DNA from: Proteobacteria bacterium UBA1844
Lineage (GTDB): Bacteria > Pseudomonadota > Gammaproteobacteria > Steroidobacterales > Woeseiaceae
Direction: 5' to 3'
NCBI GenBank assembly: GCA_002338615.1
Contig: DDIS01000025.1
Location: 18,621-43,501, forward strand
Length of the DNA: 24,881 nucleotides
Below are positions 14,976-22,959 of this stretch, one piece after another (position 1 is the stretch's first letter; every line of letters starts with the position of its first letter). Both the position numbers and the translations under genes were made by a program. Under the pieces are notes generated by a model. The model saw only the letters and a list, made by a program, of their open reading frames with translations. It did no database searches and had not been told where the DNA came from.

Positions 14976-15515
14976 ATGCCAAGACGCTTTTTCAGGAAGT
15001 TTGCGATCAAACGGCAAACACTCGGCAACAATTGGCTATTGGCGCCGTTTCAAAACCTGATTCACGAGCCGCGCTACTGGGGCATCCGGCGCCGCACGGC
15101 AGTGCCCGCTCTGGCCTTAGGCATGTTTATCGCGTGGCTGCCATTTCCAGGCCACATTGTTATCGCGACATTCACCGCGATGGCACTGCGGATCAACATC
15201 CCGGTCTCGATCCTGACAACCTTCATCAGCAACCCGCTGACCATGTACCCGATGTATTACTTTGCCTACCGGCTGGGTCGCCGGCTGCTTGGCACACCGC
15301 CCACGGCCTTCGACTTCGAGTTGTCCTTTCACTGGCTGACCGAAAAATTCTCGGTCATCTGGCAGCCATTGATGCTCGGTAGCCTGCTGCTGGCAACGAT
15401 CAGCGCGCTGGTGGGTTACGTCGTCCTGGATGTGCTCTGGCGCTCCTCGTTGCACGATTACAAAAAGCGAAAACGTGGAGAACGTAACGCGGTCAAGCCT
15501 TCTGACAAGCCTTGA
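14976..15515 (+). CDS. DUF2062 domain membrane protein
   Basis: 179-residue inner-membrane protein. The basic N terminus (MPRRFFRKFAIKR) is followed by the typical DUF2062 stretch: RRTAVPALALGMFIAWLPFPGHIVIATFTAMALRIN-type hydrophobic segments, then FISNPLTMYPMYYFAYRLGRRLL, and a final TM helix near 130-155. A Lys/Arg-rich tail (YKKRKRGER) follows. I chose ATG 14976, which has AAGGAA about 12 bases upstream; an in-frame start at 14901 adds 25 residues lacking domain features. Function is unknown. The gene is typically found between comEC and the lolC-lolD genes in gammaproteobacteria, as here. It converges on lolD, with a repeat-rich gap between them. Confidence 0.9.
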   Translation: MPRRFFRKFAIKRQTLGNNWLLAPFQNLIHEPRYWGIRRRTAVPALALGMFIAWLPFPGHIVIATFTAMALRINIPVSILTTFISNPLTMYPMYYFAYRLGRRLLGTPPTAFDFELSFHWLTEKFSVIWQPLMLGSLLLATISALVGYVVLDVLWRSSLHDYKKRKRGERNAVKPSDKP

Positions 15516-15557
15516 TCCGGCGGGGGCCGGGCGTATTTTGACAGCGATCCACGGCTG

Positions 15558-15581
15558 ATCGCGGCAGGATGCCGCTCCTAC
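15558..15581 (-). repeat. REP-like hairpin, left copy (GTAG-type)
   Basis: Read on the minus strand, a 24-base unit begins GTAGGAGC and contains the perfect hairpin GCGGCA-TCC-TGCCGC, ending GCGAT. A GTAG tetranucleotide 5' of the stem is the hallmark of REPs handled by RAYT-type TnpA-REP proteins. It pairs with an inverted copy at 15698-15721. Confidence 0.7.
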
Positions 15582-15637
15582 GAGCCAGCGAATCGCCATG
15601 AGCAGCAGGCCGCGATACACCGTGCGCAAGCGGCAGC

Positions 15638-15698
15638 GCAATGCTGTGCGCGAACGCCACCGCAATGCCGTGCGCGAACGCCACCGCAACGCTGTGCG
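15638..15698 (+). repeat. 24-bp tandem repeat, about 2.5 copies
   Basis: Unit 1 is 15638-15661 and unit 2 is 15662-15685; both read GCAATGCYGTGCGCGAACGC plus CACC and differ at one position. A partial third unit, GCAACGCTGTGCG (15686-15698), runs into the right REP copy. A degraded earlier unit may start near 15620. No gene is supported across it; a long open frame here continues antisense into lolD. Confidence 0.75.
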
Positions 15699-15721
15699 TA
15701 GGAGCGCCATCCTGGCGCGAT
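15698..15721 (+). repeat. REP-like hairpin, right copy (GTAG-type), beside the lolD stop
   Basis: The plus-strand unit begins GTAGGAGC and holds the perfect hairpin GCGCCA-TCC-TGGCGC (15704-15718), ending GCGAT. It differs from the left copy at two positions that pair with each other in the stem, so folding is preserved. It lies four bases beyond the lolD stop and may act as the 3' boundary of the lol transcript. Confidence 0.7.
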
Positions 15722-15725
15722 CGGC

Positions 15726-16418
15726 TCACGCCCTGTCTTGCAAATGCTTGTCTTCGAGCACCAGGACACGGTCCATGCGGTCCGCGATCGCGTGGTCGTG
15801 GGTCACAATGACCAGGCTGGTATTGAACTCCCGGTTCAGCTCGAGCATCAGGTCCAGTACGTGTTGCCCGTTGCCCGCATCCAGGTTGCCGGTCGGTTCG
15901 TCGGCCAACACCAGCTGCGGCTTGGTAATCAACGCGCGCGCCACGGCGGCACGCTGGCGCTCACCGCCCGAGAGTTCGCCGGGTTTGTGATTGAGCCGCT
16001 CGCCGAGGCCGACCCGGCCGAGTAATGCACTGGCCTCTTCGAGCGCAGCGGCTTTCGCCATACGCCGGATCATGAGCGGCATCGCAACATTTTCCGCCGC
16101 CGAAAACTCCGGTAGCAGGTGATGGAACTGGTACACGAACCCGATGTAACGATTGCGCAGCTCACTGCGCCGCGCTTCGCTGCCACCGTGGACAGTTTCG
16201 CCGCCGATGAGCACCTCGCCGTCATCCGGATCGTCGAGTCCGCCGAGAATTTGCAGCAACGTCGTTTTGCCCGAGCCGGAGGTACCGATAATAGCAACGC
16301 GCTCGGCCGCCTCGACACGCAGGTTCACAGCGGCGAGGACTTCGAGTGTCGAGTTGCCTTCGACAAACCTGCGCGCGACACCGCGACATAGCAATACCGC
16401 CTTATCTGTATCAGTCAT
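15726..16418 (-). CDS. lolD: Lipoprotein-releasing system ATP-binding protein LolD
   Basis: Cytoplasmic ATPase of the LolCDE complex that powers extraction of outer-membrane lipoproteins from the inner membrane onto LolA. It has 230 residues from ATG 16418: Walker A GTSGSGKTT (45-53), FVYQFHHLLPEFSAAENV around the Q-loop, the family-typical LSGGERQR (149-156), Walker B LVLADEPTGNLD (169-180) and THDHA switch His. The chosen ATG overlaps the end of the preceding permease gene by eight bases; the longer in-frame start at 16487 would add 23 residues outside the domain. It is the last gene of the three-gene lol operon. Confidence 0.96.
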   Translation of the reverse strand: MTDTDKAVLLCRGVARRFVEGNSTLEVLAAVNLRVEAAERVAIIGTSGSGKTTLLQILGGLDDPDDGEVLIGGETVHGGSEARRSELRNRYIGFVYQFHHLLPEFSAAENVAMPLMIRRMAKAAALEEASALLGRVGLGERLNHKPGELSGGERQRAAVARALITKPQLVLADEPTGNLDAGNGQHVLDLMLELNREFNTSLVIVTHDHAIADRMDRVLVLEDKHLQDRA

Positions 16419-17658
16419 ATCGCAACGCCTCCGCTGGCACCGTGCGGGCCGCCATCCAGGCTGGGTACAAAGTTGAGAGCAAAGCAAGTATCAACGCGAT
16501 TGATGCAATTCGCACAACATCTCCTGTCTGCACTTCGGAGGGCAAGTCACTGATGAAATACACATCGGCGGCAAGCAACTTGATGCCGAAAGTCGATTCG
16601 AAGAATCCGACGATGTGTTCCAGGTTGGAGGCCAGTAGCACGCCACCAAGGACGCCAAGCAGCGTACCGACCACGCCGATCACTGTACCCTGCGTCATGA
16701 AAATACGAACGATACTCGAAGGCCGCGCGCCGATCGTACGCAAGATAGCAATATCTGCCTGCTTGTCTTTAACCACCATCACCAGGGTTGACACAATATT
16801 AAAAGCGGCGACTGCAATTACCAGCAGCAGGATGACGAACAGAATCGATTTTGTAATCTGGATCGAGCGAAAGAAATTCACATGCTGGCGGGTCCAGTCG
16901 TTAACCAGTACCAGCGTGCCATTCTGCATGGCCACTTCACGAACGATATCCGGTGCCGCGTAGACTTCCCGGACCGATAGCCGCAGTCCCGATATGCTGT
17001 CCGGTCGACGAAAAAGGCGTTTCGCATCTTCAATATTGATAAACGCGAGCCGGCGATCAAATTCGTACATACCCACACGATAAAGGCCCGTGACAGTGAA
17101 TCGTTTGGTACGCGGCACCACGCCAGCCGGCGTCACAATGCCCTGTGCCAGCGTGACGGTCACTTTGTCACCCATGCTGATGCCGAGCGCTTGCGCCAGT
17201 TCCTCGCCGAGTACAATATTGAAAGTTCCGCTCGCCAGGCTTTCGAGCTGGCCCGCCGTCATGACATCGTCGATGCCGGACGCCTTTCTCTCAAGGGCAG
17301 GATCGATACCACGCAGTTCAGCGCCGCTCAGCTGTTCGCCAAATACCAGCAGCGCCTGGCCGTTCAAAAATGGTGCCACGGCCTGCACGCGCGGATTTTG
17401 CATTGCGGTATCGGCCAATTTTTGCCAATCAGCCAGTTGACCGTCGACGCCCTCAATGGACGCATGCGAGGTCATTGCCAACAACCGATCTTTAAGCTCC
17501 CTTTCAAATCCGTTCACCACGGAAAGCACGACAATCAGGACCATGACCGCAATCGCGATGCCGAGCATGGAAATCGCGGAAATCAGCGAGACGAATCCGT
17601 TGCTGCTGCGAGCACGCACATAGCGGTTGCCGATCCAGTATTCAAAACGGTTCGCCAT
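16411..17658 (-). CDS. lolC: Lipoprotein-releasing system permease, LolC-like
   Basis: 415-residue inner-membrane permease with the LolC/E plan: TM1 (about 21-45, ending SVVNGFERELKDRLL), a large periplasmic domain (about 50-265), and three C-terminal TM helices (about 272-295, 318-343 and 380-400), ending LRYD. In the periplasmic domain, TPAGVVPRTKRF (176-187) lines up by eye with the E. coli LolC Hook (TPMGRIPSQRNF), the loop that captures LolA; its neighbour has no such P-x-G-x-x-P pattern. This favours LolC for this copy. It starts at ATG 17658, sharing a base with the upstream TAA (TAATG), and overlaps lolD. Family is certain; the C-versus-E assignment is moderate. Confidence 0.85.
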   Translation of the reverse strand: MANRFEYWIGNRYVRARSSNGFVSLISAISMLGIAIAVMVLIVVLSVVNGFERELKDRLLAMTSHASIEGVDGQLADWQKLADTAMQNPRVQAVAPFLNGQALLVFGEQLSGAELRGIDPALERKASGIDDVMTAGQLESLASGTFNIVLGEELAQALGISMGDKVTVTLAQGIVTPAGVVPRTKRFTVTGLYRVGMYEFDRRLAFINIEDAKRLFRRPDSISGLRLSVREVYAAPDIVREVAMQNGTLVLVNDWTRQHVNFFRSIQITKSILFVILLLVIAVAAFNIVSTLVMVVKDKQADIAILRTIGARPSSIVRIFMTQGTVIGVVGTLLGVLGGVLLASNLEHIVGFFESTFGIKLLAADVYFISDLPSEVQTGDVVRIASIALILALLSTLYPAWMAARTVPAEALRYD

Positions 17659-18899
17659 TATTCGTACCGTAAAGCAACCGCCGGCTGCACCAGTGCCGCA
17701 CGACGGGCCGGATAGAGTGTGGCAAGCGAGGTCAACACGAACGCAGCTGTAGCGATGATCGTGACCTGCGTCCAGTTCAGGATCGACGGAATTTGAGTGA
17801 CGTAGTAAACATCGCCCGGCATGATCTGAAAGCCGAACGCGCGCTCCAGAACAGGTGCGATCACCGGTACATAAATTGCAAGCAGGACACCGAGAACAGT
17901 ACCGATCAATACACCGGCCCAGCCGATCAACGCACCTTGTACGAAAAATACCCGCACGACCCCACCGGGCTCCATGCCAAGCGTTCTCAGGACGGCGATG
18001 TCAGTGGTCTTGTCGGTAACCACCATGACCAGGCTTGCAACTATATTAAATGCCGCAACGCCAATGATGAGCGACAACAATAGCGACATCATCATCTTCT
18101 CAATACGAATCGCGCGAAAATAACTGGCGTTTTGCACGGTCCAGTCGCTGGTGGTCACCGCAGGCAGGCGTGCCCCGATGCGCCGCGCGATATCCGGCGC
18201 CGCCATGACATCATCGGCCCGGAACCGGACAGCGCTCACGGCCTCGCCGAGACCTAGCACCGCCGCTGCATCACGAAGATTAACCAGTGCGAGGCGCGCA
18301 TCGAGCTCCTGCAGTCCCGCCTCGAACACCCCGCGCATCACGAAGCGTTCGAGCTCCGGCCGCATCGTACCGTCACCCACGGGTTTCGGAATCAACAGCA
18401 CCACGCCATCCCCTACGCGCGCCCCGATATCGTAGGCCAGCAGACGGCCTAATATAATGCCGCGGCTACCGGGCGTGAGATCGTCGAGGCTGCCTGTAAC
18501 CATGTTGATCGAATCACCGGACAAAGTGCGCTCGGCCGCGGGATCAATACCCTCGACAAGTACCGCGTCCAGCTCGTGACCCGACTGGATCATGCCCTCC
18601 ATGCTGACGACCGGCGCGGCGGCAAGAACCCCGGGTTCCGCCCGGACCTCGTTCACCACTTGCTGCCAGTGCAGCAGTTTGCCATCCGTCCCGCTCACAA
18701 GGCCGTGAGCCGACATACTGAGCAAACGCGTGCGCAGCTCGCCCTCGAAGCCGTTCATAACGGAAAGAATCACGATCAGCGCGGCTACACCCAGCGCAAT
18801 GCCGAGCAAGGAAATAAGGGTGATGAACGAGACGAAACGCGTACGCCGCTTCGCGCGCAGATAGCGCAATCCAACAAACAATTCGTGAGCTCTTAGCAT
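17658..18899 (-). CDS. lolE: Lipoprotein-releasing system permease, LolE-like
   Basis: 413-residue paralogue of the next gene with the same topology: N-terminal TM (about 22-46, SVMNGFEGELRTRLL), periplasmic domain (about 50-265), then TM helices near 270-293, 315-343 and 378-398, ending LRYE. The Hook position reads PKPVGDGTMRPELERF, without the Pro-bounded LolC Hook, so I assign LolE, the partner thought to receive lipoproteins. However, FRAIRIEKMMMSLLLSLI is close to E. coli LolC, so naming could be reversed. It is the first gene of the lolE-lolC-lolD operon and divergent from the small secreted-protein gene. No clear Shine-Dalgarno precedes ATG 18899. Confidence 0.8.
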   Translation of the reverse strand: MLRAHELFVGLRYLRAKRRTRFVSFITLISLLGIALGVAALIVILSVMNGFEGELRTRLLSMSAHGLVSGTDGKLLHWQQVVNEVRAEPGVLAAAPVVSMEGMIQSGHELDAVLVEGIDPAAERTLSGDSINMVTGSLDDLTPGSRGIILGRLLAYDIGARVGDGVVLLIPKPVGDGTMRPELERFVMRGVFEAGLQELDARLALVNLRDAAAVLGLGEAVSAVRFRADDVMAAPDIARRIGARLPAVTTSDWTVQNASYFRAIRIEKMMMSLLLSLIIGVAAFNIVASLVMVVTDKTTDIAVLRTLGMEPGGVVRVFFVQGALIGWAGVLIGTVLGVLLAIYVPVIAPVLERAFGFQIMPGDVYYVTQIPSILNWTQVTIIATAAFVLTSLATLYPARRAALVQPAVALRYE

Positions 18900-19072
18900 C
18901 GGACGGCATTAAACCACAGAACCGAATACCCGTATCGCGCTGGTCCGGGCCTTGGAACTGTGACCGATATCACGCGAGTCACCACAAAGTCCGTGTAAAA
19001 ACCTGTTTGGAAAGATGTTTTTTGCGCCAATATGCGATGTTATAGTCGCCCGGACGCAACCGGAGAAGAACC

Positions 19073-19360
19073 ATGGCAATACTGCGTACCTATGCACCGA
19101 GACTGGCTGTGCTCGCTCTCAGCGTGACCGTGAGTTATTCCGCCTCGGCCCAGAACCTCGATATGAGCGGGGTGTCCGCGGGCAGCGACGACGGTCGGCC
19201 CAGCGCCGGGATGTCTGAAAATAGCGTCGAAGCCAAGTACGGGGCACCGGTCAACAAGATCAGCCCGGTCGGCGATCCACCCATCGCGCGCTGGGAGTAC
19301 CCGGAATTCATCGTCTATTTTGAATACGACAAGGTTATTCACGCCGTAAAAAGACGCTAA
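19073..19360 (+). CDS. Small secreted protein, possible BamE/SmpA-like fold
   Basis: 95-residue protein with a clear signal peptide (residues 1-26, AILRTYAPRLAVLALSVTVS core, cleavage after SASA before QNLDM). There is no lipobox Cys, so it is predicted soluble in the periplasm. The mature part is only about 69 residues; GMSENSVEAKYGAPVNKI, then IARWEYPEFIVYFEYDKVIHAV, recalls the GMxxxxVxxxxGxP...W.Y motif of SmpA/OmlA (BamE) domains, but this is a visual likeness. GGAG lies 5 bases before the ATG, and TATAGT (19041-19046) could be its -10. It is followed by a strong terminator and so is a single-gene unit, between the lol operon and mfd. Confidence 0.8.
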   Translation: MAILRTYAPRLAVLALSVTVSYSASAQNLDMSGVSAGSDDGRPSAGMSENSVEAKYGAPVNKISPVGDPPIARWEYPEFIVYFEYDKVIHAVKRR

Positions 19361-19378
19361 GCGCCTGAATCTGATGTC

Positions 19379-19413
19379 AACGCCCGGGCGCTGTATCGCC
19401 CGGGCGTTTTTTT
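19379..19413 (+). terminator. Strong intrinsic terminator
   Basis: ACGCCCGGGCG (19380-19390), a six-base loop CTGTAT, and CGCCCGGGCGT (19397-19407) form a perfect 11-bp GC-rich stem directly followed by a run of seven T (19407-19413). It ends the transcript of the small secreted-protein gene and separates it from mfd. Confidence 0.93.
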
Positions 19414-19424
19414 ATGCCGCTTTT

Positions 19425-19455
19425 TTGCACCGTGGGGCCGCATTTTTCCTATAAT
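19425..19455 (+). promoter_or_regulatory. Candidate mfd promoter
   Basis: A perfect TATAAT at 19450-19455 lies 27 bases before the GTG at 19483. The -35 is poor (TTGCAC at 19425-19430, 19-base spacing). Transcription would begin near 19462, downstream of the upstream in-frame ATG at 19414, which helps decide the mfd start. Confidence 0.55.
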
Positions 19456-19482
19456 CCCCGGCCGCCCGCAAGAAGGCCGATC

Positions 19483-22400
19483 GTGGTCGACCGAGTCATA
19501 CCCGAAAATCTGTCACTGTTGCCGACGAGTCTCGGCAGGATTCCGAAACCCGGCCACCCCATCGGCTGGGGTCGGCTGATCGGCGCAAGCACGGCGCTGG
19601 CCATGACGGAATTTGCTGCGGCACAGAACCGACCGGTGATGGTGCTCGCCGACGATCCGCGGCAGGCCGACCGGCTCGAAACAGAAATTCGCTTTTTTGC
19701 CGGCGAGCGATTCGACATTCTGCATTTTATCGAGTGGGAAACGCTGCCCTGGGACAGTTTCTCGCCGCACCAGGACATCGTATCGCAACGCCTTGAAACA
19801 CTGGCAAAACTGCCTCTGCTCAATCGCGGCATCATCATCGCCTCGCTACCGTCGCTGTTACAACGCCTGCCACCGGTTGATTATGTTGCGGCGCGTTCGA
19901 TGTCATTGCGCCAAGGCCAGCTGCTGCCACGTGAACCGTTTATTGATTCGCTCGTCAGCAGTGGCTACTACCGGGTACCCCAGGTGCGCGAGCACGGCGA
20001 GTTTGCCGTGCGTGGCTCTCTCATCGATGTGTTCCCGATGGGCTCCGAGCAACCGATTCGCATCGACTTCTTCGATGAAGAGATTGAATCGCTGCGTCGT
20101 TTCTCACCTGACACTCAGTTGTCGGGCGATGTCATTGAGTCCGTGAGCCTGTTGCCCGCTCGCGAAGTACCACTTGATGCGCAGGATATCAAGGATTTTC
20201 GCAGCCGATATCGCGAACGATTCGAAGGCCAGCCTGGCAAATCGCGCGTCTATCGCGAGGTCTCGGACGGCATCGCACACGGTGGCATCGAGTATTACCT
20301 GCCATTATTTTTCAACGCAACCACCAACCTGCTCGACTACGTGCCGGACAATTGCACGGTCATCGTACCGTTTGATATCGCCGGCACCCTGGATACTGCG
20401 TGGCAGGAAATTGAGGAACGCTTTGAATTGTGCCGCCACGATCCGGAACGGCCCATTCTGAATGCGGCGGAGACATTCTTCATGCCCGGGGACATGCGCG
20501 CGGCGCTTGGACGATTCGGGCAGATCCGCTATGCAGCGCAATCAATCAGGGAACACAGTGAACACCTGAATTTACCGACCAGCATGCCGCCGGCATTGCG
20601 TATCGAAGCACGATTCGAAGACCCGGCCGGTGCCCTTATCGGGTTCCTCGAATCATTTGCTGGCCGCGTACTGTTTACAACGGGATCGGCCGGGCGTCGC
20701 GAGCAGCTTCTCGATCTGCTGTCGGGCCGCGGACTCGACTTCGTGCGCGCAGAAAGCTGGCAATCGTTTCTCGCAGCAACAGCGCGCATCGGTGTCGCCA
20801 TCGCGCCGCTCGAGAACGGCGTGATGCTGCCCGACAGTGGATTCGCGATTATCAGCGAACAGCAGCTATTCGGCGAACGAGTCATCACCCGGTCACGCAA
20901 GCGCGTCAGCGATCGGGACCCCGAGTCAATTATTCGGCAACTGAGCGATCTGCAACCGGGCTCGCCCGTAGTGCACGCAGAGTACGGAGTGGGCCGCTAC
21001 CTGGGACTGACGACCATCGAGACCGGCGGCATCGTCGGCGAATTCCTGCAACTGGAATACGCGGACGGTGACAAACTTTATGTCCCGGTCCATGCGCTGG
21101 AACTCATATCACGCTACACGGGTGCCGCGCCGGAAAATGCACCACTGCACAGACTTGGCAGTGATCAATGGGCAAAGGCACGCCAGCGCGCGGCACAGCG
21201 CGTGCGCGACGTGGCCGCCGAATTGCTCGACGTGTACGCGCGACGTGCTGCGCGCCCTGGACACTCCTTCCACTGGTCCGAGGCAGATTATCGTGCGTTC
21301 GAGAGCGGCTTTCCGTTTGAATTGACGGAAGACCAGGCGAGCACCATCGACGATGTGCTCGCGGACCTTGCCTCTGACCGGCCCATGGACCGGGTCGTAT
21401 GCGGCGATGTCGGCTTCGGCAAGACCGAAGTGGCATTGCGTGCGACCTTTGCCGCCGTGCACGGCGGCAAGCAGGTTGCAATCCTCGTACCCACGACGCT
21501 GCTCGCGCAGCAGCACGGCGACAATTTCAAGGATCGCTTCGCTGACTGGCCGGTACGCGTGGACATCCTGTCTCGCTTTCAATCACCGAAGCAGGTTCGG
21601 GAAACAGTTGCCGGCATGCGTTCGGGCACCGTTGATGTGGTTATCGGTACGCATAAGATCCTGCAGCACACCAAGGATTTCCGCGACGTCGGGCTCGTGA
21701 TCGTCGATGAGGAACATCGTTTCGGTGTGCGGCATAAAGAAATGATCAAGTCGCTGCGCAGCAATATCGACGTTCTAACGTTGACGGCAACGCCTATTCC
21801 ACGAACTTTGAACATGACACTCGGTGGCCTGCGTGACATGTCCTTGATAACAACACCCCCCGCCGAACGGCTGGCCGTAAAGACCTTCGTGAGCGAGTGG
21901 AACGATGTGATTATTCGCGAGGCGTGTCTGAGGGAAATCAAGCGCGGCGGCCAGATCTACTTCATTCACAATCGCGTCGAGGATATCCAGCGCATGGCAG
22001 AGACTGTCGGCAAACTGGTGCCCGAGGCATCAATTCGAGTCGGTCACGGGCAAATGGCCGAACGTGAGCTCGAGCAGGTCATGTTCGACTTCTACCATCG
22101 CCGATTCAACCTGTTGCTCTGTACGACTATCGTCGAAAGCGGCATTGACGTGCCGACGGCCAATACCATCATAATCAACCGGGCAGATCGTTTCGGCCTC
22201 GCCCAGTTGCACCAGCTGAGGGGTCGCGTCGGCCGCTCTCGTCATCGCGCGTACGCTTACCTCGTCGCGCCGCCAAGAGCCGCCATGACTGCCGATGCCG
22301 TCAAGCGCCTTGAAGCGATCGATGCGCTCGAGGATCTTGGTGCCGGTTTCACGCTGGCAACGCACGACCTTGAAATTCGCGGTGCCGGCGAGCTGCTGGG

Positions 22401-22959
22401 CGACCAGCAAAGCGGACAAATCCAGGAGATCGGCTTTTCCCTGTACATGGACATGCTCGGCAAGGCAGTCGACGCATTGCGTGCTGGCAAGGAACCGAAT
22501 CTTGCGGCACCGCTCAACACTGGCGCTGATATCAATCTCCACGTTGCTGCGTTGTTGCCAGAGGACTACGTGCCCGATGTGCACCTCAGACTGATCTTGT
22601 ACAAACGGATATCCGCGAGCAAGGGTCCTGATGAGCAACGCGAGCTCCAGGTGGAGTTGATCGACCGCTTTGGCTTGTTACCTGAGCCCGCCAGGAACCT
22701 CCTGCGCATCGCGGCAATCAAGCAGCACGCGGCGCGTCTCGGCGTCGAGAAGATCGACGCGGCGGCCGCGGGTGGGTATATCGTATTCGGGGACGACAGC
22801 AATATTGATCCTGTCGCGCTAGTACAATTAGTGCAGAATAGTAGCGGCACCCACCGGCTCAAGGGCTCGCATCGCCTGCAGTTTCGACAGGATCTCAGCA
22901 ATCTTGAGCAACGTTTCCTGGCCATAGAGAAAATGCTGAAAACTTTGGATAAAACCTGA
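19483..22959 (+). CDS. mfd: Transcription-repair coupling factor Mfd
   Basis: DNA translocase that removes stalled RNA polymerase at lesions and recruits UvrA. From GTG 19483 it has 1158 residues, near E. coli (1148). The N-terminal UvrB-like/UvrA-binding region (about 1-330) begins GWGRLIGAS and PWDSFSPHQDIVSQRL. The RNA-polymerase interaction domain lies around HAEYGVGRYLGL (from 498) and LEYADGDKLYVPVH. The RecG-like motor has Walker A GDVGFGKTE (641-649), DEEH (742-745), LTATPIPRTL, GRVGRSRHRAYAYL and a TRG region. The C-terminal TRCF domain spans about 1000-1140. I chose GTG 19483 because AAGAAGG lies 6 bases upstream and the promoter -10 is between it and the ATG at 19414, which abuts the terminator T run. 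The stop overlaps the csiV start (TGATG). Confidence 0.96.
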   Translation: MVDRVIPENLSLLPTSLGRIPKPGHPIGWGRLIGASTALAMTEFAAAQNRPVMVLADDPRQADRLETEIRFFAGERFDILHFIEWETLPWDSFSPHQDIVSQRLETLAKLPLLNRGIIIASLPSLLQRLPPVDYVAARSMSLRQGQLLPREPFIDSLVSSGYYRVPQVREHGEFAVRGSLIDVFPMGSEQPIRIDFFDEEIESLRRFSPDTQLSGDVIESVSLLPAREVPLDAQDIKDFRSRYRERFEGQPGKSRVYREVSDGIAHGGIEYYLPLFFNATTNLLDYVPDNCTVIVPFDIAGTLDTAWQEIEERFELCRHDPERPILNAAETFFMPGDMRAALGRFGQIRYAAQSIREHSEHLNLPTSMPPALRIEARFEDPAGALIGFLESFAGRVLFTTGSAGRREQLLDLLSGRGLDFVRAESWQSFLAATARIGVAIAPLENGVMLPDSGFAIISEQQLFGERVITRSRKRVSDRDPESIIRQLSDLQPGSPVVHAEYGVGRYLGLTTIETGGIVGEFLQLEYADGDKLYVPVHALELISRYTGAAPENAPLHRLGSDQWAKARQRAAQRVRDVAAELLDVYARRAARPGHSFHWSEADYRAFESGFPFELTEDQASTIDDVLADLASDRPMDRVVCGDVGFGKTEVALRATFAAVHGGKQVAILVPTTLLAQQHGDNFKDRFADWPVRVDILSRFQSPKQVRETVAGMRSGTVDVVIGTHKILQHTKDFRDVGLVIVDEEHRFGVRHKEMIKSLRSNIDVLTLTATPIPRTLNMTLGGLRDMSLITTPPAERLAVKTFVSEWNDVIIREACLREIKRGGQIYFIHNRVEDIQRMAETVGKLVPEASIRVGHGQMAERELEQVMFDFYHRRFNLLLCTTIVESGIDVPTANTIIINRADRFGLAQLHQLRGRVGRSRHRAYAYLVAPPRAAMTADAVKRLEAIDALEDLGAGFTLATHDLEIRGAGELLGDQQSGQIQEIGFSLYMDMLGKAVDALRAGKEPNLAAPLNTGADINLHVAALLPEDYVPDVHLRLILYKRISASKGPDEQRELQVELIDRFGLLPEPARNLLRIAAIKQHAARLGVEKIDAAAAGGYIVFGDDSNIDPVALVQLVQNSSGTHRLKGSHRLQFRQDLSNLEQRFLAIEKMLKTLDKT

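Noticed and set aside
15558..15721. Possible CRISPR array
   Set aside because: The repeats are contiguous tandem units or inverted hairpins, with no unique spacers of regular length and no cas genes.
15598..15990. 130-residue frame with RHRNAVRE repeats over the tandem repeat
   Set aside because: The repeat is the translation of the 24-bp DNA repeat, and the rest of the frame is antisense lolD; no ribosome site.
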